The notes beneath the pieces were generated by a model that was not told the DNA's origin, ran no database searches, and saw only the letters and a program-made list of their open reading frames with translations. This document shows positions 12,101 to 63,070 of a stretch of DNA of 64,000 nt, one piece after another; position 1 is the stretch's first letter; each line of letters begins with the position of its first letter. A program made the position numbers and the translations under genes. The stretch comes from Micropterix aruncella (lineage: Eukaryota > Arthropoda > Insecta > Lepidoptera > Micropterigidae), in assembly GCA_944548615.1 (NCBI GenBank), contig OX155964.1, positions 14,159,087-14,223,086 on the forward strand, written 5' to 3'.

Positions 12101-15100
12101 AAAAGTGGTTAGAAGTTTTTCGAATGTATTGAAAACTTGACGCTTATTAGATCCAATAACTAATTATTATACTCCAGTCACATTTCATAGAAGAAACTAG
12201 AAAATCACACTCCGAATTTGCCTAAACAAATGAGATCACACCGCGGCGATATTGCATAGACAGGCGCGCTGCCTAATTTTATCGATATTCGCGAAATCGC
12301 GGGGTGCGCATACCTATTTGTTTACGTAATTAGTATAGAAGAATTACCATATTTTGAGTGTGATTTCCTATAGTTTTTCTATGAAATGTGACTCTTTAGA
12401 GTATAATAATTAGTTATTAGACATATAATAAGCACATAATAACACAATATATTTGAAAAACTTTATCCACTTTTGTATTATGACCTGTCAAAGTTAATGC
12501 CAAATTTTCGTCACCGACTCGCAAAAGTTTGGATTTTTCTGTAATATCAGACAAAGCTGAAAGAACTGGTATGATTTTATAAGAAGTGTAGTGTAGTGGA
12601 AAAGTTATTATGAAAGAATTTCATATAAATAAAGTCCCTAAGTAGTCAGAAATACAAAATTTAAAAAAAAAAAATTTACGAGGAGACATCAAATTTTTCT
12701 TGGTTATTATGACTGAAAAACTAAATATTTTTGTATGCAAAGAAGTAAAACAAAATAATGGTTTTGGTAAAGCATTTAATAAAGAACATAACTGTAAATA
12801 CAATTTCCGCATAGACTTTCGTATTTTGTGATAAAAACATCGAAATGATAAATAGGCGAGTTTTTTCACTTCGCCAAATTTGTAATTTGTCACCATTATT
12901 ATCTTAATGATTTACGAGATAAGGTTATAATGTTTTATATGTCAAATTTCAATGCGATCATTTTACAGTTCTTCTTTTTATGATCCGTGTTGTGGTTTAC
13001 AAGTTATGGTCGTTTTTATCAAGGTCGTCGATTTTGCGCGCGAAAAGGTCGCGCGCGAATGGGACGGCTGAATTTTATTCCGCGAGGAGAGGGGTTAAAG
13101 TACTATAACTACGAAACTACTACACCAATCATAAAAAGAACAACTGCACAATGATTGCATTGAAATTTCGAATATAGAATATTGAAATATCATTTTGTAA
13201 AACAATTAGATAATTATGAATAAATATGAGAACGTCAAAGAAGTGAAAAAAACGCGGAACCAGATCTGGTCGTATCATACTCAACGGATAATTGTTTCAG
13301 AACCAGATTTGGTCGTATCATACTCAAGGGGTTAATTTGAATTTGTCTTAAACCTAGATCTGGTGACACAGCACCAGGCTATCTCTCCTGCCTTCGCCTC
13401 TTCCATTTGTCCTGTACCCATTAACTTTTTATGGCCAGAACCGTTTCCATGGCAGTTCGGCTCGGATTTCGCCAACCCATTCTCGCTATTATAAACATCC
13501 CTCTCTTCAACCATATCAGGCATCATCTATTTTCATTGAACATATGCATTCTAGTGCCGTCTGACATCGTTGGTGAATTTTGAAATTATTATGTATATAT
13601 AGACAATTCAAAAAACTGTACTCACTTCTATTGGATATATTAGTAGAAGATCCATAGATAGCACCGTTCCTTGTGGCTGATTTGGTCTCTTATTATGTGC
13701 GTTTGACAATTCCACAGCTACTTGAGACCAAGATCCTGGAGCCGCTCCCAAATCTACAATGGTCTGCCCGGGAGCGAGGAATTTTGCCCTCTCGTTCATC
13801 TCAATCAACTTGAAAGCACTACGGCATCTGTAATTACAAAAATATAATATTTTCTGTATCGATGATTTGTTTCTGAATTAGTAGGTGAAGTAGGAATTGG
13901 CATCAAAGAAAAAACATCGATAATACCATCGATACCAACATCGTAACGGAAGCATCGATGGCCAAATAATATTGTTTTTAAACCATCAATATTTAGATCA
14001 TCTAAACATCGATATGTCTTTTAAAATACATCGTTCGTAGGACTCATTTTGATGACAATCCCTAAGAGTTTTCTTCTGATAATCAATAATAGAGATGAAC
14101 ACAGTGACATTATGTATAATTCAAAATAGGTGTTAAAAATAGAACAATATAAAAAAAAGTAATTAAATCTAAATTAAAAAGGAAATGGTAATGTTTAATC
14201 AATTCATTTCCAAAATTCGTTGTTCATTTCATTTCCGCCGTTTTAAAATACTAACAATATAATTTTTTTAATGAATTCTCTCTTATTATTAATTAATAAA
14301 TATTTATATAATATATATGGAAGGCCAGCCGAAACAGGTACGCACACATTTGTCAACCACTGCAATAGCGATTAAAGTGTTAAGAAATATCAACTTTCAA
14401 TAAAATATTATTATTCATATATGGAGCAAAAGAAAACATAATGTATAGATGACAAATATCGACGGAGGAATATCGATGGTGGCAAAACATCGATAAGGCA
14501 CCTATGATGTAAAAAACATTGATCATCTAACCATCAACTAGAGTTGTCAACTACAGCGGGCGAGCCCGTCACCTCAGGAAGTTGTAACGATTAGTCGTTC
14601 TGTCTCCCTGAAGTGAGCGTAGAAGACTTGGACAAAAACAGTCCACCATCAAGCTCCGCCACAAGCCCGTAAGAGGCCAACGCCTTAACCGCGAGATAGC
14701 CAGGAGTGCTACCCAGCAGGCTTACACTCACGCCCTTACTTCCAATTCCAGATTGCTCCAGTCTCTCGATTGGTTACGAGTTCGAGGTCGTTTGCGCGGT
14801 CCTCTCCCTTACGAAGCGGTGAAACGGTGTATACCGGATCTATCGCGGACAACGGCATCCTTTGCCCGGCTGTTCACCCAGGATCGGGTAGCCGCTGGTC
14901 GTTTCAAGAGCAGTCGTCGTAAGGTCCGCAACCACCCCCGCTCTATAGGAAATAGTACTGCTTCCAGACTCCCCCGACTGTTAGTCAGAGTGCGCAATCG
15001 ATTGGCAATGCCGCACGGAGCGCAGACCGTCCAGGAGCGCCAGAAGATTGATTCCTAGGGGAAACTAACCATAAGCCCAGAGTCCTACCCAGTCTCGCAC

Positions 15101-17839
15101 TTCATGCGTGGAGGCCGTCGGATGGGTGTTGACCCATGAGTGTGACCAACCCTGAACAGAATGGGTCTTCGTGGCCAACTCAGCAAGGGCCCCTTAGCTC
15201 CCTAACCCATCTAACCATCAATGTTTTCGAGATATCGGACATCGTTATCTATCTCTATGGCGATACCTTTTTGTATAACATATAACATCTATCTTGGACA
15301 TGCCAGCTGAGAAGATCCTCAGGTTAAGCTAGATCTAACCTAACCTAACAAAAATACAAATTAAACCTAACAGACATACAAATTAAAGAGACCAAGCCGA
15401 TTTCGATGAAAAAAAATTCTGCATCATGAGTAAATTCCGCTATCAACCGAGCCGCTCTTACCTCTTCAAAATCATCAAAAATTCATGAAATTACAAGAGA
15501 GGGAGTTTCCTCTTTGGCGGCAGCGAAAATGACACAGTAGATATGTATAATTTTGGAATAAATGCATTATAGGAACCTTTCTCAAAAATCAAAACAAAAG
15601 AAAACACTACTAGATTCGATCATTGTAATGCTAAGTAAATGTGACAGAAAAGTCTCAGATGCGCAATATTTTGCGACAAAAATAAATCAAATTTATATAT
15701 ATATATATTTTTTCCTTTTCTTTAAGATTGTTTTAAAAAATAATAACTTAAACTACCGCCATTTGGTGTTTATGTATTATTTTAGTGCCAACTCAGTGCA
15801 GCCGGAGACGTAGCGGGGAGAGAAGGTGCGTCGAGCTGAGACTCTTCGTTTCCGAGAATCAGATATTTCGATCAGAGGCAGACCGTGAGTTTGTGGGGCC
15901 CTGACACCCCCTCTCGCGCCAAATCCCTAAAGCCCCTATCTCAAAACCCCCTCCACCCCCTTCAACCCCCCCTCCTCCTCCGACCCCTCCCTCTCGCCCA
16001 CCATCCATTACCCTCCAATTTCCTACCTTTCCCCCCACACCCTTCCTCTTTCCCAGACCCATACCCTCCTCAACTGCCCTTCTCCCTGCCGTTTCCGCGC
16101 ACAACCCCATCTATCCCCCCTGTAACCTCTCCCCTCACCCCCCTCCACTCCCCCCTCTAACGACGCTATCCCCTCCAACACCGCCCCCCCTAAAATCCCT
16201 TTTTCATCCGAAGCACTTGGGTATCTATTAAAGCACTCTAGTTAAGGCGGGATAGGAACCAACGGAAGAAGAAAAATATCGCAAGAAGAATATTTTCTTC
16301 CGGAACTTTATACATCCTGAGTACTTCTAGGTTTATTTTCTTCAAAGTTAAAGCATTCTAGATAGTATTTTTTAGATTTAGATTTTGTTTGTAATTCTTT
16401 TTTTAGTTTTTTTTTGTTATTCACAATATTGTCCATTGGGGGAGGGGCCCTTTATATCCACGGGGCCCTGGGCTGCAGCCCAAAAAGCCCTTATATAGAT
16501 CCACGGCTGATTTCGATCGCCTCCTAGGCGATCCGAATGTCTAATTCTCGATTGGATAGTTTTTTTTTTATAACACGCTTTTATTAGGTCGACCTGTATG
16601 TAACTAACTATGTAATGGAATCTAAGGTAACTAATAACCATCTTCCAAGGATTGTAGCGTCATGAAAATTGGCAGATGTATGTGGTTCTGATGACAATAC
16701 AATAATATGGTACTGTCGAACTGATCTGATGATGGAGTCTGAAGATATGAACTGGAACTTCATGATGAAACATCGTATCATAGCTGTGTTTGGACTTGTT
16801 AGAAAAGTCTTGGAATGAACTTTGACCACGATTAGGTTTCAAGGTCTGATGATGAAGCCGGAAGATAGGCACTGGCATTCCATGATGGAATATCGTATCT
16901 TAGCCGTGTTTGGACTTGTTAGAAAGGTCTTGTAATGAACTTTGACCACGATTGAGTTTCAAGGTCTGATGATGAAGCCGGATTTTTTAGTTTTTACGTG
17001 CATTTATAAAAGCGTGTTTTTAATGTTTTTTTTAAACTATTATTTTTTTATGATTAGGATAGTTTTTATTGATGCACATTATAGTTCTTACATTATGTTG
17101 TCATTTTGATACCAAAATAGATGTAAAACTTACTACATTAATAAAAAATAAAAAAAGGTTGAATTACTCAAATAAGCAATGTGTGATGTTAGATTTAGGT
17201 CTGATTTTAAGACTGAAATAGAGGTTTTATGATGATTTTGTGTTATTATTTAGAAGAGGTAGAGGCTTGCCTATTATTTCCATGTAAGTTTGTAAAGTTT
17301 AAATAAAATATTAGTAGTTTTTTTTTGTTTTAATCCAAAGAGTAGCCTGCCAGGCGATCATTAGTAGTAAGTGGTAATAAATTTATATTAGTATTCTAGA
17401 GTTAAAAAAACTAACCTAACCTACCGAAATGTATGGGTTTGACCCTTCTTTGAATGTCTATATCTCGCTTATTTATTGAGGTCGAATAAAGATTATTGTA
17501 GATTTGTAAACAGCGTGGTGAATATATATGGGTGATGTTATAAAAGCAACAATGTAGAACAGGTTCCTATAGAACATTAATACCCACCATTATTTTCACC
17601 ATCGAAAAACCAGAACAGAGTATCGCTGAGTCCGAAAAAAGACCGTCAGAGTAAGAGCTTTCGATATTGAGATCTTACCTATAGTTTTCAATTTTTGCCT
17701 TTTCAACGTAGGGATCCTTCAGCTGTCTCATGAGCCATTCTTTCGAGCTCTGGCTCTTGTTCTTCGAATTTGTAAGCACTACTTTGGAACATGAAAAATT
17801 GCCGCTGCAGAAAGTCCTAACACAATAGCGTAGAGCCAT
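1..17839 (-). CDS. MRM2: Mitochondrial rRNA 2'-O-methyltransferase (FtsJ/RrmJ family), 5' three exons, runs off left edge
   Basis: Join on the minus strand: 17839-17679, 13827-13626, 137-1 (continues beyond the window). MRM2 family enzymes transfer a methyl group from S-adenosylmethionine to a 2'-OH in the large mitochondrial rRNA. Visible are a basic, Ser/Cys-rich N terminus suited to a mitochondrial presequence, then DPYVEKAK and the CRSAFKL segment carrying the first catalytic Lys, the SAM-binding motif VDLGAAPGSWSQ, and LSDMAPNATG with the catalytic Asp. Phases close exactly: exon 1 has 161 nt (53 codons plus AG), exon 2 has 202 nt, and exon 3 starts at phase 0. The remaining catalytic Lys and Glu of the K-D-K-E tetrad should lie beyond position 1. 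Intron 2 is about 13.5 kb and repeat-filled. The gene is divergent from TAF1. Paralogues FTSJ1 and FTSJ3 are less likely because of the N-terminal extension. Confidence 0.9.
138..944. other. MRM2 intron 2, unassigned left part
   Basis: AT-rich, with no credible coding potential and no transposon end that I recognise. Short ORFs here show no family motif. Confidence 0.5.
945..1258 (+). mobile_element. piggyBac-type MITE, family A, full length
   Basis: Flanked by TTAA at both ends (945-948, 1255-1258). Inside these it starts CCCCTTGAGTATGATACGAC and ends in ATTTACTCCAAGGG, an imperfect terminal inverted repeat (CCCTTGAGTA / CCCTTGGAGTA). A second internal GAGTATGATACGACC follows near the left end. 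The TTAA duplication plus ends beginning CCC are typical of piggyBac elements. There is no ORF, so it is non-autonomous. Other copies lie at 13096, 39375 and 59792, with partial copies at 3629, 35816 and 38757. Confidence 0.85.
1466..1660 (+). pseudogene. RTE-like non-LTR retrotransposon, C-terminal tail remnant
   Basis: A 65-codon frame reads LLQLIMMGKVAGRRPG, then SWLRNIRE, an in-frame TAG (probably a mutated Trp), then ELFCLVKDKKKYAELTVNLH and a stop at 1658-1660. The pattern of a glycine/arginine-rich GRRPGHRR, then WLRNIR and a final NL(H) is the usual C terminus of RTE-type reverse transcriptases in arthropods. Short 5'-truncated relic. Confidence 0.6.
1700..2090. repeat. Interspersed repeat, unclassified (family with ACTTTCCCGG-type ends)
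   Basis: The right part (about 1930-2075) matches 53743-53872: a CTGGAAATG block, TTTTAATCGTCTCAG, ATTTCCGTCTTCATCT, then GTTGGTGGGCCAGGAAAGT. The other copy has GTTGGCCGGGAAAGT at this end and an inverted ACTTTCCCGG at its left end. No coding capacity is seen. Confidence 0.55.
2815..3495. mobile_element. pogo/Tigger-like element remnant interrupted by a MITE
   Basis: The left end has AGGACCTCGCTTATCTGAG and repeated CTCGGATAA motifs. The right end reads CGGATAACTGCGGCTTTACTG followed by TA (3494-3495). The AACCTCG/GGATAA vocabulary ending ACTG-TA is typical of pogo-like terminal repeats with TA duplications. The element is split at 3201-3464 by a TTAA-flanked MITE, so it is the older of the two. 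Confidence 0.5.
3201..3464. mobile_element. piggyBac-type MITE, family B, full length
   Basis: TTAA at 3201-3204 and 3461-3464. The ends read CCCTTCAGGCCTCGGCCCC and GGCCGATATCGGCC...CCTGAGGGG, partly inverted. The internal part is AT-rich with no ORF. Two more copies lie at 24697-24966 and 54776-55025. It is inserted in a pogo-like element. Confidence 0.82.
3629..3707 (-). mobile_element. piggyBac-type MITE, family A, truncated
   Basis: TTAA (3629-3632), then CCCTTGGAGTAAATGGGTAT through GGCGACATCGACC, identical to the CCTTGGAGTA end of family A. At 3704 it passes into another TTAACCC sequence (CCCGTCAAATGTGAGGCGTC), probably the end of a further TTAA-type element. GTGAGGCGTCCCA occurs again at 3760. 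Confidence 0.6.
3708..4551. other. MRM2 intron 2, unassigned
   Basis: AT-rich. It includes TTCGGTCGAACGAACGAACC near 3983 and similar CGAACGAA motifs near 4150. I see no convincing gene or complete transposon. Confidence 0.4.
4552..4651 (+). repeat. Left flank of tandem array: hairpin-ended element fragment
   Basis: Carries GTTATACCAGCCTGGGGTGA, the hairpin ACGGGTTCGCCCGT and then GTAGTCGACAACCC, the 3' end of the hairpin family. It is followed by GTTAGTCAGAGTGC and GATTCCTATGGGAAACT, which also occur in the 14538-15207 copy. It differs from the sequence at the other unit junctions, so it marks the array boundary. Confidence 0.6.
4652..9848 (+). repeat. Tandem array of 1108/1124-bp units (about 4.7 copies)
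   Basis: The landmark GTGGAGGCCCCGTCGGATAG recurs at 4668, 5776, 6900, 8008 and 9116, giving spacings of 1108, 1124, 1108 and 1108. Copies differ at very few positions. Units 2 and 5 share a 15-bp longer acceptor-like tract (GATCCTCCTAAGTACTATTT), one extra C and CCTTAACAG instead of CCTGAACAG, so the order is A-B-A-A-B. Each unit holds two hairpin motifs (GACGGGCTCGCCTGTTGTAG and GACGGGTTCGCCCGTTGTAG), an AT-rich part with ATACATA runs, and exon-like segments. Small ORFs (85 and 65 codons) repeat in units but match no protein family I know. The array lies inside MRM2 intron 2. Confidence 0.95.
4843..4910 (+). other. Exon-like cassette in array unit 1 (recurs in each unit)
   Basis: TTGTATTATTTTTCAG precedes and AAG|GTCAGTACTT follows, good matches to a 3' and a 5' splice site. 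The 68-nt interval is GC-rich and open: MLRACRSTSMRPRLAFVAEL followed by HK. The same cassette is present in units 3 and 4. In units 2 and 5 an extra C shifts the frame and brings a stop. Whether it is ever transcribed cannot be told from sequence. Confidence 0.3.
9977..10140 (+). repeat. 23-bp minisatellite in a dispersed repeat tail
   Basis: Four copies of CAATATCTTCCAGTCAACCA, each followed by a short variable spacer (period 23), from about 10049. They follow CTCTTTATTGCACAATAAAA and GGTACAATGGCGGACTTATT. The reverse complement of the same block, with a single minisatellite unit, is at 2963-3053, so this is a dispersed element end. Confidence 0.6.
10644..10733 (+). other. Candidate GC-rich terminal exon inside MRM2 intron
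   Basis: TTGTTTTAATTTTCAG precedes a sharply GC-rich block (ACGACC...GGGCGGCG) in otherwise AT-rich sequence. Read from the splice site it is open for 29 codons (TTSSGGGASSRRAARGGERR and nine more) before TAG at 10731. AATAAA lies at 10936. A CAG|GTGAAC donor at 9857, just past the last array copy, would join to it in frame. No homologue recognised; low confidence. Confidence 0.25.
10734..11460. other. MRM2 intron 2, AT-rich unassigned
   Basis: Contains AATAAA at 10936 and an ATAAATAAACTTTGAACTTTG tail with ACTTTGA repeated near 11360-11395, the sort of end left by a non-LTR element or a polyadenylated transcript. No protein motif seen. Confidence 0.4.
11461..12120. repeat. Three consecutive long palindromes
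   Basis: Palindrome 1 (about 11461-11606), palindrome 2 (11661-11854) and a shorter, eroded one (about 11909-12040) are each built on ACCGCGTGAAGTTTGTAGCA, CCCGACGTTTCGGCGA and their complements, separated by a short centre containing GCTGTCCAGTCTAC. The inverted symmetry of palindrome 2 continues outward: TGCCTTTGCCATTATTATGA at left matches TCATAATAATTGCAAAGGCA at right. No ORF of meaning. Probably foldback-type MITEs. Confidence 0.8.
12121..12900. repeat. Dispersed repeat shared with 38.3-38.76 kb
   Basis: Blocks such as TTTAGAGTATAATAATTA, GACATATAA, AATATTTTTGTATGC and GACTTTCGTATTTT recur in order at 38300-38760. Both copies run on the right into a family A MITE end (TTTTTTCACTTC), suggesting a longer relative of that MITE. 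No coding capacity seen. Confidence 0.55.
13096..13336 (-). mobile_element. piggyBac-type MITE family A, inverted next to a diverged copy
   Basis: From TTAAAGTACTATAACTACGA to GGTCGTATCATACTCAAGGG and TTAA, this is family A in reverse orientation. Immediately left (about 12870-13070) a diverged forward copy is recognisable (CAATGCGATCATTTTACAG, TTCTTCTTTTTATGATCC). Together they form an imperfect inverted pair. Confidence 0.7.
13626..13827 (-). CDS. MRM2: MRM2 exon 2 (SAM-binding motif)
   Basis: The acceptor reads TAATTACAG|A and the donor GAA|GTGAGTAC on the minus strand. It encodes CRSAFKLIEMNERAKF, then IVDLGAAPGSWSQVAVEL (Rossmann motif I of FtsJ methyltransferases), and ends MDLLLIYPIE. 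The Lys in SAFKL corresponds to the first residue of the family's catalytic tetrad. Confidence 0.92.
13828..14523. other. MRM2 intron 1, ATCGAT-rich unassigned sequence
   Basis: Several CATCGAT/ATCGATG motifs occur near 13915-14030 and 14455-14520 and again to the right of the inserted element near 15215-15265. This suggests one older repeat that was split by the insertion at 14538-15207. No coding potential. Confidence 0.4.
14538..15207 (-). mobile_element. Hairpin-ended retroelement-like insertion with 14-bp target duplication
   Basis: Flanked by identical CATCTAACCATCAA at 14524-14537 and 15208-15221. On its minus strand it ends in GTGACGGGCTCGCCCGCTGT then AGTTGACAACT, a hairpin-bearing 3' end without poly(A). 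The copy at 44705-45000 shares this 3' end but is shorter at the 5' side, also with a 14-bp duplication. That behaviour is expected of target-primed retrotransposition. A 101-codon ORF on the other strand (14753-15058) has no recognised domain. Family unknown. Confidence 0.7.
15208..15555. other. MRM2 intron 1, unassigned
   Basis: Begins with the right-hand target duplication and CGAT-rich repeat. CTAACCTAACCTAAC near 15338 is a short interstitial run of the insect telomere unit. No gene seen. Confidence 0.4.
15556..15795 (+). mobile_element. MITE family F, partial
   Basis: ATTATAGGAACCTTTCTCA, then CACTACTAGATTCGATCATT, GTAATGCTAA and CCGCCATTTGGTGTTTATG match in order the complete copy at 20544-20957. 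It lacks the right terminal repeat. Confidence 0.6.
15895..16205. repeat. C-rich polypyrimidine tract (G-rich on minus strand)
   Basis: About 300 bases made almost wholly of CCCC(T/A)CC-type runs with few G residues, in an AT-rich setting. The long ORFs over it (both strands) are compositional and not genes. The minus strand has many G3-G6 runs capable of forming G-quadruplexes. Confidence 0.8.
16608..16985 (+). repeat. 121-bp tandem repeat, two full copies plus partial ends
   Basis: TTTGGACTTGTTAGAAA occurs at 16789 and 16910, and TGATGATG(G/A)AG at 16727, 16848 and 16969, giving a period of 121. Copies are about 85-90% alike by eye. The ORFs across it are by-products. Upstream 16430-16530 carries CCACGGGGCCCTGGGCTGCA and CGCCTCCTAGGCGATC hairpins of unknown origin. 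Confidence 0.75.
17400..17580 (+). mobile_element. MITE family F, 3' fragment
   Basis: CTAACCTAACCTACCGAAAT, GTATGGGTTTG, TATATCTCGCTTATTTATTG and CAGCGTGGTGAATATA match 20730-20900 of the complete copy. The terminal repeat is degraded to GGTTCCTATAGAAC. Confidence 0.55.
17679..17839 (-). CDS. MRM2: MRM2 exon 1 (start codon, N-terminal presequence-like region)
   Basis: The ATG is the complement of 17837-17839. The 53 complete codons begin MALRYCVRTFCSG and end in DPYVEKAKIENY. The donor reads AG|GTAAGATC on the minus strand, leaving two bases (AG) that pair with the A opening exon 2 to give Arg. Segment EWLMRQLKDPYVEKAK matches the conserved region just before the first catalytic Lys in MRM2 proteins. 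There is no earlier in-frame ATG that I trust. Confidence 0.88.
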
Positions 17840-20222
17840 GATTACTTTACGTTAAATGGTAAACCCGCCGCTTCGTAGTTCGCATGTCTTGCTCGCTATA
17901 AATAAACGAAGCGAATCACAGATAAAGGGCGACGATGGCAATAACACTGTCGTTACGTTTTAATTAATGTCATTCGTCGTAATCGTAGTTTGTTTTGAGG
18001 TTATCTCCGATGAAAGTTTATTGAATTTCAGACCCAACTGTCAAAAAAATGTTGTAATTTTCCAAAATGTATAGTAGCAGAACGGTTTGACACCATACAC
18101 GTTTACAGTAAAAGCTATAAAATATTTCCCTATACACAAGCTATTATATTTTATTATGGTATTATTATTTTTTTTTTGTAGAGAAGCAAATGTAAAACAC
18201 ATATATTTCAATATTTTATAAAATGTTATGACACGAAATTATAGCATAGATATATGTTACGAATTCTATTAGGTAACGCACGCTGCCTTTTGAGATTGGA
18301 ATTTTAAAAAATGACGCATCTCGTTTTTATTGTCAGTTCTTGGTTAAATAATAATAAAAGCACAATGACGACATAAATAAATCCCCCCATTAGGTTATGA
18401 TAAAATATCTAGACATTTTTGTCGGTACTTTTTAAATAGAAATAATGCGTTTTGAATGGACTGTACTGGTTAATATTTCTAGTTCTCAAATGTGATTTCA
18501 ATTAAAAAATAATAATAGTAGTTTACTAATGGTGCTCCTAAACGGGCCACATTTTCGCTGCAATGTGTGGCTGCAATACATCTGCCCGGCAACAATCCTA
18601 GCAATACCAGCCATACTATGCATTACACGAGAATATCTTTAGTATATCCAAGGGCTATCTAGCCACATATTTTTCGTATGGCCGAAGAATTTTTATGTGT
18701 GGGGGGGTTGCTGGACGATCGTTTCGCAATCGAAAAAACTGCAATATTGCGCCCATTTCCGATGCGAGGCACGACGCACGACATCTTCAATTTGTATTCA
18801 TCATGTGATGATATTTTTTTTGATTTATAAAATATTATTATCTATTCTAATATGTTATGTAGAAATACGTGAAATAATTTATATTATTTATTAGTGTATT
18901 TAAATGTTTATTTACGTCATTATTACATAATTGTACTGTGAATTTATTATTAATAGTGAATTCATATGGAGAAGACCTTTCAATTGGTATTCATATCATC
19001 AAAAACATTTAGGCTTAGATATATAAAGTATCACGCTTATTGAAGTCAGGTTGAAGCCACATTCTCGTCTTTTTTTGCCGTTTGAAATTTTCATTAAAAC
19101 AATATAAGCCGCTGCGACCGGTATGATTTCGTCGACAATTGTTGCCCGATTGTGTAGCCCGTTTATGAGTCCATAGTATGGGTCATACTTTTGCATAAAT
19201 ATTGCAGAGAATGGCCGAGCTACATCTTTTCCAGCAATATGCCGCAAAAAAATGTTGCAGTGACGGCCGGGCCATAGTTGCTAATCTGACGGCCACATAT
19301 TGCTATAAAAGTATAGTCTGTTTAGGAGCACCATTACGTCAAGTATATCGACGTAGACAATAATAACATAATGCAAGAAAAATAAATTAGCAATACGCAT
19401 TTACCTACTACTACTTTAATCAACCATTTTATTAAGCATACTTGGAATGGCACTTATCATGGATACGTACTCATTATCATAAAACATTTTAAGCATGGAA
19501 AATCAAAGTAAGAATGTCTTCATTTGCCATTTAAACCCCTATTTAAGCAAACAATCCGTATGTCAGATTTAAACTCAAAAATCAGCTATAAAAAATCTAC
19601 TTTGAAAGACGCGCATTAATCAATAAAGTTTAAAAACACGAATTAAACAAGGTTTCATTTAAAAATGCATGAAGAAATTTTAAAAAGTGGTTTTAATTCC
19701 AAATTGTTACAAAATTGACAAACGCTGATTTTGTTTAGAGCGGCAGTATAATGCAAAGTAGTCGGCCGTGCCAGCACGCGAAACGGACTTAACTGCAACC
19801 TTGAACATATTCTTGAAAAAAATGGATTGGCATGCTAAATTTGTCCACGACCAATGTAAATCAAATTTACCATAGACAAACTTAACATTCTAAATTCGTG
19901 TATCACATTCCTTGAAGTAAAACGTCCCTTGCAGTAAAACATATCGTGTATGGTGCATTTAACTGTATTTCAAAAGCGGCAACACTTTATCTGTCAAATC
20001 TATAAATCAGTCAACTTTCATCGACGCGGAGCGTTGTACGGCGTTTTGTGTTATTTTTGGTTATAGATCGACTTCCGAAATGGTCTGCATCTGAAATTAT
20101 TGTGATACTCGTAGCCGTAGCTATCAATGCATGCTTAGCACGAGTTGTACTACGAACTATTTGCATTATTGGTTCGTGTTTAGATGCTTTTCGTAGCTTT
20201 GTTGTTATCCTAAGCGTCTAGG
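17840..20222. promoter_or_regulatory. Divergent MRM2-TAF1 intergenic region, possible shared promoter area
   Basis: 2383 bases lie between the MRM2 start (minus strand) and the TAF1 start (plus strand). I see no confident TATA box. About 19970-20222 is the likely TAF1 5' leader side. A Harbinger-like element (18527-19335) occupies the middle. Divergent housekeeping pairs often share regulatory DNA; here that is inference from arrangement only. Confidence 0.4.
18527..19335 (-). mobile_element. Harbinger-like DNA transposon remnant
   Basis: Perfect 17-bp inverted ends, TAATGGTGCTCCTAAAC at 18527 and its complement at 19319-19335. On the minus strand about 19247-18999 an ORF fragment reads EIIPVAAAYIVLMK then NGKKRREC, resembling the alanine-rich, Lys/Arg-following N terminus of HARBI1-type transposases. 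The element is too short for a full transposase. Outermost bases are palindromic (TAA/TTA), so the target duplication is ambiguous (TWA or AT). Confidence 0.55.
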
Positions 20223-62912
<42,690 letters not shown>

Positions 62913-63070
62913 GTAAACAATGCATTTTTTTCTTATAGTCTGAACTGACTGGACGTCTGATGTTTGTGCCGTTAATGCCGTTTGTGCAGAATGCTATATA
63001 CTACATCGTCTCAACTGTATGCGTGGAAATAAGTTAATAGTAAAAACAATTTTTTATAAACAAGCTTCTA

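Noticed and set aside
14753..15058. 101-codon ORF as a gene in MRM2 intron 1
   Set aside because: It runs antisense to the hairpin-ended element that lies between 14-bp duplications and has no recognised domain. Kept only as part of that element.
15859..16160. Overlapping 83- and 91-codon ORFs in the C-rich tract
   Set aside because: Extreme composition (Pro/Leu or Gly/Arg only) on both strands; an artefact of the C-rich run.
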